From Arcicella rosea (GTDB taxonomy: Bacteria; Bacteroidota; Bacteroidia; Cytophagales; Spirosomataceae), in contig NZ_JACHKT010000004.1 in assembly GCF_014204325.1 (NCBI RefSeq), positions 1 through 48,727 on the forward strand: a stretch of DNA of 48,727 nucleotides, in the 5' to 3' direction. A program made the position numbers and the translations under genes. Within the stretch, counting starts at the first letter, position 1, and each line of letters opens with the position of its first letter. The notes below the pieces were generated by a model. The model did not search any database and was not told the DNA's origin. It was given only the letters and a program-made list of their open reading frames with translations. Positions 9,112 to 16,686 of the stretch are shown one piece after another.

Positions 9112-10326
9112 ATGAACTCAATCCAATATCAATATAAACCTGAAAACTTTCGGCTTTCTGATCCTAACAAACATCAATTGAAGGATTTAAAATCGGAAGA
9201 AATGATTTTATCACTTGGTCCTCAGCACCCATCAACGCATGGAGTTTTGAGAATGGAAGTGGTTTCTGATGGTGAATTGGTGGTGGATGTTGTGCCACAT
9301 TTGGGTTATTTACATCGCTGTTTTGAAAAACATGCTGAGTCATTACCATTCAATCAAATCATTCCTTATGTAGATAGAATGGATTATTTAGCAGCCATGA
9401 ATTCAGAACATGCTTATGTAATGGGTGTGGAAAAACTCTTAGATTTGGAAGGGAAACTCCCCAAACGCATTGAATATATTCGTGTTTTAGTAGCAGAATT
9501 AAATCGTTTGGCTTCGCACTTTGTCGCTGTGGGTACTTATGGTTTGGATATTGGTGCTTACACTGCTTTTTTGTGGGTAATGCGTGACCGTGAGCATATT
9601 CAACGATTATTAGAATGGATTACTGGAGCAAGAATGCTCTATAATTATATTTGGGTAGGTGGTTTATTTTATGATTTACCCGTAGGTTTTGAAGAACGTT
9701 GTACAGAATTTATCAATTACTTAAAACCTAAAATGGTTGAGTTAAGAGAATTGATTATCGAAAACAAAATCTTCATTCAAAGAACTGCCAATGTTGGCGT
9801 ACTGCCAATGGCTTTGGCAATCAATTATGGTTGTACAGGGCCAGTACTTCGTGGCTCAGGACTAAAAGTAGATTTACGCAAAGTAGATGGCTATTCGGTT
9901 TATCCAGAATTAGATTTTGATATTCCCGTAGGTAAAGGCGAAATGGGAACAGTAGGCGACTGTTGGGATAGAAACTATGTGCGAGTACAAGAATGTGATG
10001 AATCTATCAAGATTATTGAACAATGTTTAATCCAGCTCACGAACGACCATAAACGTACTATCGAATTCAATCCGCAAGCGTTAGTCCCTAAAAAAATTCG
10101 TCCGCAAGCGATGGATTTATATACACGTGCCGAAAACCCCAAAGGAGAATTAGGTTTCTTCTTCCGTACAGATGGACGTTCGGATATTCCTGTTCGTTTA
10201 AAAGCAAGAGCTTGTTCGCTACATAATTTATCAATTATTCCAGAAATCAGCCGTGGAGCGATGTTAGCAGATTTAGTAGCCATCATTGGCTCAATGGATT
10301 TAGTAATGGGCGAAGTAGATAGGTAA
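9112..10326 (+). CDS. nuoD: NADH-quinone oxidoreductase subunit D (solitary copy)
   Basis: NuoD is the 49-kDa subunit of respiratory complex I. It helps form the quinone site in the peripheral arm on the cytoplasmic side. The motif LGPQHPSTHGVLR (residues 35-47) with its quinone-site histidines is present, as are HLGYLHRCFEKHAE, MDYLAAMNSEHAY and the C-terminal GEVDR that ends the family. The 404-aa length is complete. No other nuo gene lies in this window, so the gene is detached from the usual nuo cluster, either as a split cluster or as a second copy. Its TAA stop codon lies within the first bases of the REP-like palindrome that follows. Confidence 0.95.
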   Translation: MNSIQYQYKPENFRLSDPNKHQLKDLKSEEMILSLGPQHPSTHGVLRMEVVSDGELVVDVVPHLGYLHRCFEKHAESLPFNQIIPYVDRMDYLAAMNSEHAYVMGVEKLLDLEGKLPKRIEYIRVLVAELNRLASHFVAVGTYGLDIGAYTAFLWVMRDREHIQRLLEWITGARMLYNYIWVGGLFYDLPVGFEERCTEFINYLKPKMVELRELIIENKIFIQRTANVGVLPMALAINYGCTGPVLRGSGLKVDLRKVDGYSVYPELDFDIPVGKGEMGTVGDCWDRNYVRVQECDESIKIIEQCLIQLTNDHKRTIEFNPQALVPKKIRPQAMDLYTRAENPKGELGFFFRTDGRSDIPVRLKARACSLHNLSIIPEISRGAMLADLVAIIGSMDLVMGEVDR

Positions 10327-10525
10327 CACGGGTTTCCAACCCGTAAAAAACAAGAAGTACAAGTTAAAACTCATAATACAGAACCGTAGCACGGGTTTCC
10401 AACCCGTAAAAAACAAAAAACGAGTTGAAAACTCGTGGTACAGAACCGTAGCACGGGTTTCCAACCTGTTATAAACAAAACACGAGTTGGAAACTCGTTT
10501 TACAGAAGTTTCCAACTCGTGCTAC
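10323..10525. repeat. REP-like palindrome cluster 1 (between nuoD and the 234-aa gene)
   Basis: This cluster has three main units. Each unit pairs a hairpin ACGGGTTtccAACCCGT with a second hairpin ACGAGTTggaAACTCGT, bounded by GTAGCAC and GTGCTAC inverted ends. Clean stems sit at 10328-10344, 10391-10407, 10420-10436, 10453-10469 and 10482-10498. Degenerate arms lie between and after them. The cluster fills the gap between convergent genes and probably doubles as a two-way terminator. The same element recurs at 11681, 15606, 16385 and 16528. Confidence 0.85.
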
Positions 10526-10528
10526 AAT

Positions 10529-11233
10529 TCAAACCTTCAAACCTTTAATTAATTTATATTCTACAGAACTCACCCCATATTGACTTTTCACGGATTCCTT
10601 AATACGTTGAGTCGCCTCAGAAAGCTGTTCAAATTGAGTATTGCGTAAATCAGCACTCACTTTTAGTAATCCATAAGTACTTGCCACAACATTATTAGCT
10701 TGATTGATGGCTGTAATCTTCGCTTGAAGAGTAGGAATCTTGATAACTTCATTGCTAGGGTTATAATTTGCCCCCAAACTGCTAAGAATACTAACGATGT
10801 CGGTGAAATTTTGCGTTTTACTACCATAAGAAAGCTCCGCCTGGCTAATACTGTTCCCATTTTCTCCAGCTTTTCCTTTTGAAACCTTATCCCCTCTGAT
10901 TTTAACGGCAATCGCAGTAATGTCTGATACCTCTTTGGCATTTTTCCCAAGCTTTGCCCTAACTGTAGCCAAAATTGGGCTGATGAGTTTATCTACAGAG
11001 GTAGCTTCTTTAGAGAAATGGTTGAGCCTAGTTTCCACAGCGGCAGAATAATTTGCCTTTTTGCTGATAACATCAGCATTGGTAGTTCTGATAGATTCGA
11101 GCAATAAATCGTATTGCTCGATAGTAGTGTCGGCAGTTGGGGCGAGGTAGCCAACAAAACTTTTTAACTGAGTGGAAATCGTGGATGCGTTCGCAAGTTT
11201 TGCCCCGAAGGTTGCTTCTGTAGTAGATGCCAT
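10529..11233 (-). CDS. 234-aa protein of unknown function, copy 1 (array-linked)
   Basis: I do not recognise a described function. The protein is soluble in appearance: there is no signal peptide or membrane helix, and predicted content is mostly helical. It aligns without gaps over its full length with the 234-aa protein at 43333-44037. The most conserved blocks are the N-terminus TTEATFGAKLANA, the middle SPILATVRA-LGKNAKE and SYGSKTQNF, and the C-terminus QRIKESVKSQYG with EYKL-KGLKV. A Lys/Gly-rich stretch near residues 112-125 (DKVSKGKAGEN) looks like a flexible linker. The gene points away from a tandem array of 21-bp units starting 138 bases upstream. A Type IIG-like enzyme gene begins on the far side of that array. 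REP-like palindromes border the block. Confidence 0.75.
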   Translation of the reverse strand: MASTTEATFGAKLANASTISTQLKSFVGYLAPTADTTIEQYDLLLESIRTTNADVISKKANYSAAVETRLNHFSKEATSVDKLISPILATVRAKLGKNAKEVSDITAIAVKIRGDKVSKGKAGENGNSISQAELSYGSKTQNFTDIVSILSSLGANYNPSNEVIKIPTLQAKITAINQANNVVASTYGLLKVSADLRNTQFEQLSEATQRIKESVKSQYGVSSVEYKLIKGLKV

Positions 11234-11235
11234 GA

Positions 11236-11257
11236 GTAGATTTATTTAAAGGTGAAA
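11236..11257 (-). promoter_or_regulatory. Conserved leader of the 234-aa gene, copy 1
   Basis: On the coding strand, TTTCACCTTTAAAT followed by a loose TCTAC lies 15-25 bases before the ATG. The same block at the same distance precedes the second copy (44041-44062), although the sequence further upstream differs. Conservation of a non-coding stretch between otherwise diverged copies suggests a translation or promoter element. It does not match a -7 TAnnTTTG box well. Confidence 0.45.
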
Positions 11258-11371
11258 TATTTGATAAACTGTAGCATAAATTTATCGATAAAAGCCCTAA
11301 AGTACCAATAAAAAAACGCCTTATTTTTAGTACAAACATTTATTAATCAGTTATATAGATAGTAAAATACT

Positions 11372-11674
11372 CATCTTGTTTGATGAAATAGCCATCTAGT
11401 AAAATGAAATGACCATCTTGTTTGATGAAATAGGCATCTAGTAAAATGAAATGAGCATCTTGTTTGATGGAATAGGCATCTAGTAAAATGAAATACCCAT
11501 CTTGTTTGATGAAATAGCCATCTAGTAAAATGAAATGCTCATCTTGTTTGATGGAATAGGCATCTAGTAAAATGAAATACCCATCTTGTTTGATGAAATA
11601 GGCGTCTAGTAAAATGAAATGAGCATCTTGTTTGATGAAATAGGCATCTAGTAAAATGAAATACCCATCTTGTT
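11372..11674. repeat. Tandem array 1: 14 full 21-bp units in 42-bp pairs
   Basis: Fourteen complete 21-bp units run from 11372 to 11665, and a partial unit ends at about 11674. Two types alternate strictly. Type A begins CATCTTGTTTGATGAA and type B begins CATCTAGTAAAATGAAAT, so the full period is 42 bp. Most variation is in the last three or four bases (agc, agg, gac, gag, acc, gct), apart from a few a/g changes. Each unit has CAT at positions 1-3 and ATG at 12-14, about one helical turn apart. There are no spacers of unique sequence. The array lies between the divergent 234-aa gene and the restriction-modification gene. Confidence 0.9.
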
Positions 11675-11680
11675 GTTTTT

Positions 11681-11737
11681 TTACGTGTTGGAAACCCGTT
11701 GTACAGCTCATCAGTAGCTCGGGTTTCCAACCCGACA
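11681..11737. repeat. REP-like palindrome cluster 2
   Basis: There are two hairpins. The first is an imperfect ACGTGTTggaAACCCGT and the second is CGGGTTtccAACCCG, preceded by GTAGCT in place of the usual GTAGCA. The cluster separates the 21-bp-unit array from the leader of the restriction-modification gene. It is the most diverged copy in the window. Confidence 0.7.
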
Positions 11738-11826
11738 AAAATAAAATCGCTATTCCTTTCCACAACTTCAACTATATTATTCTTGAAACTTCTAACTTTA
11801 CTAATCTTAAACAAGCACAAGATTCT

Positions 11827-14800
11827 ATGATTAAAATTACCCAAAAGTCGTTTTCGACATCTATCAAACCCGCCCTCAAAAATAAAGTCATTGCTACTGA
11901 AAGTTTTCTGCATTTCGAGCAAACACTTGTACAGAAATATGCCCTCTTGAACGAGAAAGAATCGGAAGAAAATCAGAAAAAATTAATGGTTGATTTTTTA
12001 GAAGAAGCCTTCTATACTCCTAATTATCATATCAATACTAAAGGCAGAAACGATACTGTAATTCACAAAGGTAAAAGTCCCAAAGATACAGTAGGGGTAA
12101 TTATTGAAGCCAAGAAAACCCATTCTCTTGAAATGATAAGCGAAGCCAAACCCAATGTGAAGGCTTTGCACGAACTTATCTGGTATTACTTCAACGAAAG
12201 AGAACACAACCACGAAATCTGTCATCTTATCGCTACTGATTTTTATCACTGGTTTATTTTTGATGAGAATGAATTCGATGATAAGTTTTATCAAAATACC
12301 AGCTTCAAAAAACTTTATAAAACTGCCAAAGACCATGAAAAAGGCTCGGCTTGGTTTTATGATGAAGTTAAAAAGCTACTTATTACCAGTGATATTGACT
12401 TATTTTTCAATTATATCGACTTCAAAGACTTAATTGGCAATGAAAAAATCAATAAACTTTCTAAAAGAGCAAAGGCTGAACTGTATAAAATACTCTCGCC
12501 AGAGCATTTACTCAAACTCTCTTTCAGCAACGATAGCAACCAACTCAACCAACGCTTTTATCACGAACTCCTCCATATTATAGGTTTGGAAGAAGCCAAA
12601 GAAGAAAGTTCTAATAAAAAAATCATCAGAAGAGTAAAAGACATCACTCGCCGAAACGAAGGTTCTTTACTCGAAAATACCATTAATGAACTCGAAGTTG
12701 ATAATGTTTTAGGGCAATTGTCTAATCCAGAAGCCTTTGGAAATACGACCGAAGAACAACTTTTTAGCGTTGGTCTCGAACTCTGTATTACTTGGCTCAA
12801 TAGAGTACTTTTCTTAAAACTATTAGAAAGCCAACTCATCAAATACCACAACAACGACTACTCAAAAGCCTTTTTGCATAGTGCTTTGATTCAGGACTTT
12901 GACGTGCTGAGTGAACTCTTCTTTGAAGTGTTGGCTCGCAGAATACACGAACGAAAACTGTCTGTTCAAAAACTCTTTGGGGATATTCCTTACTTGAATA
13001 GTTCGCTCTTTGAACTGACAGAACTGGAACAAAAAGCCCTAAAAGTTAAAGATTTAAAAGACCGACTTACCATTCCTTATTACGACAAAACCGTACTGAA
13101 AGACCCCAATGGCAAACGTTCGGTCACAGGCGAAAAAAATACGCTGGCTTACCTCTTGGCATTTTTAGATGCTTATAGTTTTGGTTCAGAAGATACAGGC
13201 GATAGTATCCAAGACCAACCCAAAGACCTTATTTCCGCTTCGGTGTTGGGCTTAATCTTTGAAAAAATCAATGGCTACCGTGATGGTTCTTTCTTTACGC
13301 CCGGCTTTATTACGATGTATATGTGCCAAGAAACCATTCGTAGAGCAACCGTACAAAAGTTTAACGACCACTATAAACTACAACTCAAAGATTTTGAACA
13401 GCTAAAAGAACATATTGAATTTACCGACAAACAAGTAAGGCAAGAAGCCAATACCCTTATCAATAGCCTCCGCATCTGCGACCCTGCTGTGGGTTCAGGA
13501 CATTTTTTGGTTTCGGCACTCAACGAATTAATCCAAATCAAGTACGACCTCGGCGTATTACAGTACCAACATTCGGGCGATAGAATCAGTAAGGCTTGGC
13601 TCATCAGTATTGATAATGACGAACTCAGAATTGTCGATAAAGAAAACCAAGAGCCTTTTGTATATAATTTCCGCAATCCAGATGCTCAGGCTTTACAAGA
13701 AAGCCTTTTTTTAGAAAAGCAATTACTCATTGAAAATTGTCTTTTCGGGGTGGACATCAACCCCAAATCTGTTAGTATTTGTCAGCTTCGTTTGTGGGTA
13801 GAATTATTGAAAAATGCTTTCTATAAAACTACGCCAGAAGGAAAAAAAGAGTTGGAAACCTTACCCAATATCGACATCAATATCAAAACGGGCAATAGCT
13901 TGGTAAGCAAATACCCCTTAGATACTGATTTGAGCAAAGTACTCAGAAGCATCAAATACAACATCAACCAATACAGAGGTTTTGTACAAGACTATAAAAA
14001 CGCCAGTAGCAAAGAAGAAAAAAGAGGACTCGAACGCATCATTGCCGACATCAAAGGGAATTTCAGAACTGAAATAGCCAAATACAATAATCCTGAAATA
14101 AACAAACTTAATAAACTCAAAGAAGAACTCTATGTACGCTTTGAAGGGAACTCTCTTTTTGGCTCACAACTCAATGCAAAACAAATCGAAGAAAGAGAAA
14201 AACTTGAAGAGAAAATCAATAAACTCGACCAAGAAATCAAAGACAGCATAGATTCGCCCATCTATCGCAACGCTTTTGAATGGCGTTTTGAATTTCCAGA
14301 AGTATTAGACGACACAGGGAATTTTATCGGCTTTGATGTTGTGATTGGTAATCCACCGTATATCAAAGGTGGAGAATTTACAGAGTTGAAACCTTTCCTT
14401 CAAAAAGACTTTCCGAATACTTTCACAGGAAATGCTGATTTGTATGTCTATTTTGTTGAAAGAGGTTTACAAATCTTAAAAAAAGAGCGTTTTTTCAGTT
14501 ATATCATTCCTAATAAATGGATGCGTGCCAGCTATGGATTAAACCTTCGTAAGTATTTAAAAACAAAACAATTACATAAAATTATTGATTTTGGTGATTT
14601 ACCTGTTTTTGAAGAAGCAACTACCTACCCAAGTATTTTTGTACTGAGTAATACTATTCCAAGGCATTTTCTAAGTATTGCTAATGTAACTACTTTAGCA
14701 TTTACAAGTGGTATAGAAAACTATTTGAATGAAGTATCTTTTGAAACATCGCATGAATATTTTGAAGACGAAGGTTGGCTACTATCTGATTTAAACACTC

Positions 14801-15609
14801 AGAAACTTGTTCAAAAACTTAAATCAACAGGAAAGCCACTCTCAAAATTTGTAGAGAATAAAGTGTTTTATGGAATTAAAACAGGCTTGAACGAAGCCTT
14901 TGTAATTGATGCCGATACAAAAGACAGATTAATCGCTGAAGATAAAAGTGCTGCTGAAATTATTAAACCATTTTTGGCAGGCAGAGAAGTAAAAGGCTAT
15001 CAAACACCAAAAGCTGAACAGTTTTTGATATTGTTTGAAAAAGGGTTTACTAATAAAAACAAAGGCGATTTTGAAGGAGAAACGTGGTTAACAAATCAAT
15101 ATCCGTCAATATTCCAATACCTAAAACCATTTGCAAAAAAAGCTTCGGTACGTTCTGATAAAGGAGAATATTGGTGGGAATTAAGAGCTTGTGATTATTA
15201 TAAAGAATTTGAGCAGGACAAAATCATTTATCCAAATATTTGCAGAAAGCCAGAATTTACCTTTGATGTAAACAGACTTTATGCAAACCAAAAGTGTTTT
15301 ATAATTGCCAAAGACGATAAATATTTATTAGGGGTTTTAAATAGTAATGTTATTTACTTTTTATTCAAAAAGCTACTTCCAGAACTAAGAGGAGGATTTT
15401 ATGAACCTAACTATGCTATTTTAAAAGATTTCCCAATTCCAAAACCAGATGCAGAAACAGCCTCTTTAATCATAGAAAAAGTAGAAAGTATCTTAATACA
15501 AAAGCGAGCAAATCCGCAAGCCGACACCAGTGCGATAGAAGCCGAGATAGACGATTTGGTATATAAGCTTTACGATTTAAGCGAAGAAGAAATATCTATC
15601 ATTCAGTAA
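11827..15609 (+). CDS. Type IIG-like restriction-modification enzyme (Eco57I-type N6-adenine methylase)
   Basis: This is a large single-chain protein of 1260 aa from the ATG at 11827. The N-terminal part has a plausible PD-(D/E)xK nuclease core: Asp76 or Asp87 followed by IIEAKK with Glu94 and Lys96. A helical middle leads to a gamma-class N6-adenine methylase with SAM-binding motif DPAVGSGHF near residue 552 and catalytic GNPPY near 842. The C-terminal 250 residues resemble a target-recognition domain. Such enzymes cut and methylate DNA from one polypeptide and defend against phage. The frame is open back to 11656, but that part reads through a REP palindrome and is unlikely to be translated. 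The stop codon lies inside the next REP element. Confidence 0.88.
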   Translation: MIKITQKSFSTSIKPALKNKVIATESFLHFEQTLVQKYALLNEKESEENQKKLMVDFLEEAFYTPNYHINTKGRNDTVIHKGKSPKDTVGVIIEAKKTHSLEMISEAKPNVKALHELIWYYFNEREHNHEICHLIATDFYHWFIFDENEFDDKFYQNTSFKKLYKTAKDHEKGSAWFYDEVKKLLITSDIDLFFNYIDFKDLIGNEKINKLSKRAKAELYKILSPEHLLKLSFSNDSNQLNQRFYHELLHIIGLEEAKEESSNKKIIRRVKDITRRNEGSLLENTINELEVDNVLGQLSNPEAFGNTTEEQLFSVGLELCITWLNRVLFLKLLESQLIKYHNNDYSKAFLHSALIQDFDVLSELFFEVLARRIHERKLSVQKLFGDIPYLNSSLFELTELEQKALKVKDLKDRLTIPYYDKTVLKDPNGKRSVTGEKNTLAYLLAFLDAYSFGSEDTGDSIQDQPKDLISASVLGLIFEKINGYRDGSFFTPGFITMYMCQETIRRATVQKFNDHYKLQLKDFEQLKEHIEFTDKQVRQEANTLINSLRICDPAVGSGHFLVSALNELIQIKYDLGVLQYQHSGDRISKAWLISIDNDELRIVDKENQEPFVYNFRNPDAQALQESLFLEKQLLIENCLFGVDINPKSVSICQLRLWVELLKNAFYKTTPEGKKELETLPNIDINIKTGNSLVSKYPLDTDLSKVLRSIKYNINQYRGFVQDYKNASSKEEKRGLERIIADIKGNFRTEIAKYNNPEINKLNKLKEELYVRFEGNSLFGSQLNAKQIEEREKLEEKINKLDQEIKDSIDSPIYRNAFEWRFEFPEVLDDTGNFIGFDVVIGNPPYIKGGEFTELKPFLQKDFPNTFTGNADLYVYFVERGLQILKKERFFSYIIPNKWMRASYGLNLRKYLKTKQLHKIIDFGDLPVFEEATTYPSIFVLSNTIPRHFLSIANVTTLAFTSGIENYLNEVSFETSHEYFEDEGWLLSDLNTQKLVQKLKSTGKPLSKFVENKVFYGIKTGLNEAFVIDADTKDRLIAEDKSAAEIIKPFLAGREVKGYQTPKAEQFLILFEKGFTNKNKGDFEGETWLTNQYPSIFQYLKPFAKKASVRSDKGEYWWELRACDYYKEFEQDKIIYPNICRKPEFTFDVNRLYANQKCFIIAKDDKYLLGVLNSNVIYFLFKKLLPELRGGFYEPNYAILKDFPIPKPDAETASLIIEKVESILIQKRANPQADTSAIEAEIDDLVYKLYDLSEEEISIIQ

Positions 15610-15722
15610 CACGGGTTTCCAACCCGTAAAAAACAAAAAACGAGTTGAAAACTCGTGCTACAGAACCGTAGCACGGGTTTCTAACCCGACAAAAAACAAA
15701 ACGAGTTGAAAACTCGTGCTAC
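15606..15722. repeat. REP-like palindrome cluster 3
   Basis: Two complete double-hairpin units (ACGGGTTtccAACCCGT plus ACGAGTTgaaAACTCGT, then a copy with one change, GGGTTtctAACCCG) fill the gap between the restriction-modification gene and the transposase gene. The first bases, GTAACACGGG, supply the TAA stop of the upstream gene. Confidence 0.85.
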
Positions 15723-15746
15723 AGAAATATATAACCATCTACGAAT

Positions 15747-16388
15747 ATGAAAAAGCAATTTTACAGAAGAAACTTACCTCATTTACAACCGATAGGCGGA
15801 ACATTTTTTGTTACTTATAACCTTGACGGAAGTATTCCCAAAGCTGTTTCCGACCGTTGGAAAGAAGAGTATGCTCAAGAAAAAGCAAGGATTATACAAA
15901 CTTCAAAAAATATCAATGAAGATTTAGATAAACTTGGCAGACGTGATTTTGGCAAAAGAGATAAATTCTATGATGCTTATCAAGGGGGAAATCATTACTT
16001 AAAAGAAGATGCTTTTGCTAAGATTGTAGCAGAATCTTTACACTTTTGGGATAATAAAAAAATAGAACTTTATGCCTATTGCATCATGTCGAATCATGTA
16101 CACATTGTAGTAAGATTGTATGATGAAACAGAAATTGATTCGCCTTTTTATTTAGAAGACTATATGCACTCTATTAAACGACACTCTGGTTTTGAGTGTA
16201 ATAAGCTTTTAGGAAAACATAGTCCTTTTTGGCAAGATGAAAGTTATGACAGGCTTGTCCGTGACCGAGATGAGTTGCATCGAATTTTGAACTATGTCTT
16301 AAATAATCCAGTAAAAGCAGGCTTGTGTAATACAAAGAAAGACTGGAAATGGTCGTATATCAAAGAGATTTATAATGACATTATGTAG
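15747..16388 (+). CDS. REP-associated tyrosine transposase (RAYT), Y1/HUH family
   Basis: The 213-aa protein has the IS200-like Y1 transposase fold. The HUH metal-binding motif is in SNHVHIVV (His117 and His119). The likely catalytic Tyr167 sits in DESYDRLVRD, and the family tail RILNYVLNNPVKAGL follows. The N-terminus (LPHLQPIGGTFFVTYNL) is typical of RAYTs. These enzymes cut single-stranded DNA at REP hairpins and are thought to spread them through the genome. The gene is bracketed by the very palindromes it would act on, with cluster 3 before it and clusters 4 and 5 after it. It looks intact. Its TAG stop coincides with the first bases of cluster 4. Confidence 0.92.
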   Translation: MKKQFYRRNLPHLQPIGGTFFVTYNLDGSIPKAVSDRWKEEYAQEKARIIQTSKNINEDLDKLGRRDFGKRDKFYDAYQGGNHYLKEDAFAKIVAESLHFWDNKKIELYAYCIMSNHVHIVVRLYDETEIDSPFYLEDYMHSIKRHSGFECNKLLGKHSPFWQDESYDRLVRDRDELHRILNYVLNNPVKAGLCNTKKDWKWSYIKEIYNDIM

Positions 16389-16430
16389 CCGTAAAACGGG
16401 TTTCCAACCCGTCAAAATGCACGAGTTGGA
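16385..16430. repeat. REP-like palindrome cluster 4 (cut short by duplication)
   Basis: It begins GTAGCCGTAAAACGGG and contains the hairpin ACGGGTTtccAACCCGT. The second hairpin is interrupted after ACGAGTTGGA by the start of the duplicated block. Its GTAG provides the TAG stop of the transposase gene. Confidence 0.8.
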
Positions 16431-16531
16431 ACTATATCATCTTAAATAATCCAGTAAAAGCAGGCTTGTGTAATACAAAGAAAGACTGGAAATGGTCGTA
16501 TATCAAAGAGATTTATAATGATATTATGTAG
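16431..16531 (+). pseudogene. Duplicated C-terminal fragment of the RAYT transposase
   Basis: About 100 bases repeat the end of the transposase gene, encoding LNNPVKAGLCNTKKDW onward to a TAG stop. The fragment has no start codon and lacks all catalytic residues. It is a by-product of the local tandem duplication, not a separate gene. Confidence 0.85.
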
Positions 16532-16585
16532 CCGTAAAACGGGTTTCCAACCCGTCAAAATGCACGAGTTGGAAACTCGTGCTAC
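16528..16585. repeat. REP-like palindrome cluster 5
   Basis: This is a complete two-hairpin unit, ACGGGTTtccAACCCGT plus ACGAGTTggaAACTCGT, ending in GTGCTAC. It marks the right edge of the REP-bordered accessory block. The metal-efflux operon starts about 100 bases further on. Confidence 0.85.
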
Positions 16586-16686
16586 CTTCACTTTCTAATG
16601 ATTTTCTAATAATTTTCTAAAACCTCTCTAACTGCCTTTCTCCCCTGAATCCTCCACCTTTGTAACATCAATTAAAGATTTACAAG

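Larger units (their letters stand above)
16289..16583 (+). repeat. Tandem duplication of about 140 bp (transposase tail plus REP)
   Basis: The sequence from 16289 (GAACTAT, inside the transposase gene) to about 16430 is repeated from 16429 onward, with an offset of 140 to 143 bases. Each copy holds the last codons of the transposase and one REP unit. Differences are few: a small change near the junction (GTC versus ATCATC), and GAC versus GAT close to the stop. The first copy's REP is cut short at ACGAGTTGGA, where the second copy begins. Confidence 0.88.

Noticed and set aside
9112-10326. nuoD truncated by REP insertion
   Set aside because: The protein ends in GEVDR, the normal family C-terminus, so nothing is lost.
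10300-10515. A 71-codon minus-strand frame across REP cluster 1 with a repeating FFTGWKPVL peptide
   Set aside because: It is only the translation of the palindromic repeats. Similar peptides appear wherever the REP element lies in an open frame.
11372-11674. CRISPR array
   Set aside because: There are no unique spacers. The units are directly abutting 21-bp repeats, and no cas gene is present. The same holds for 44174-44383.
11343-11771. A 142-codon open frame on the minus strand through array 1, giving a repeating 14-residue peptide (FILLDAYFIKQD-like)
   Set aside because: A period divisible by three keeps frames open by chance, and a second frame is also partly open. The second array has stop codons in all its frames. 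Coding is therefore not a shared property, and the start lies in REP sequence.
11656-11826. 57-codon N-terminal extension of the restriction-modification protein
   Set aside because: The extension translates a REP palindrome and its flank. The ATG at 11827 gives a normal N-terminus.
10323-16585. Prophage or integrative element
   Set aside because: No integrase, phage structural or conjugation gene is visible, and the block is bounded by REP elements, not attachment sites.
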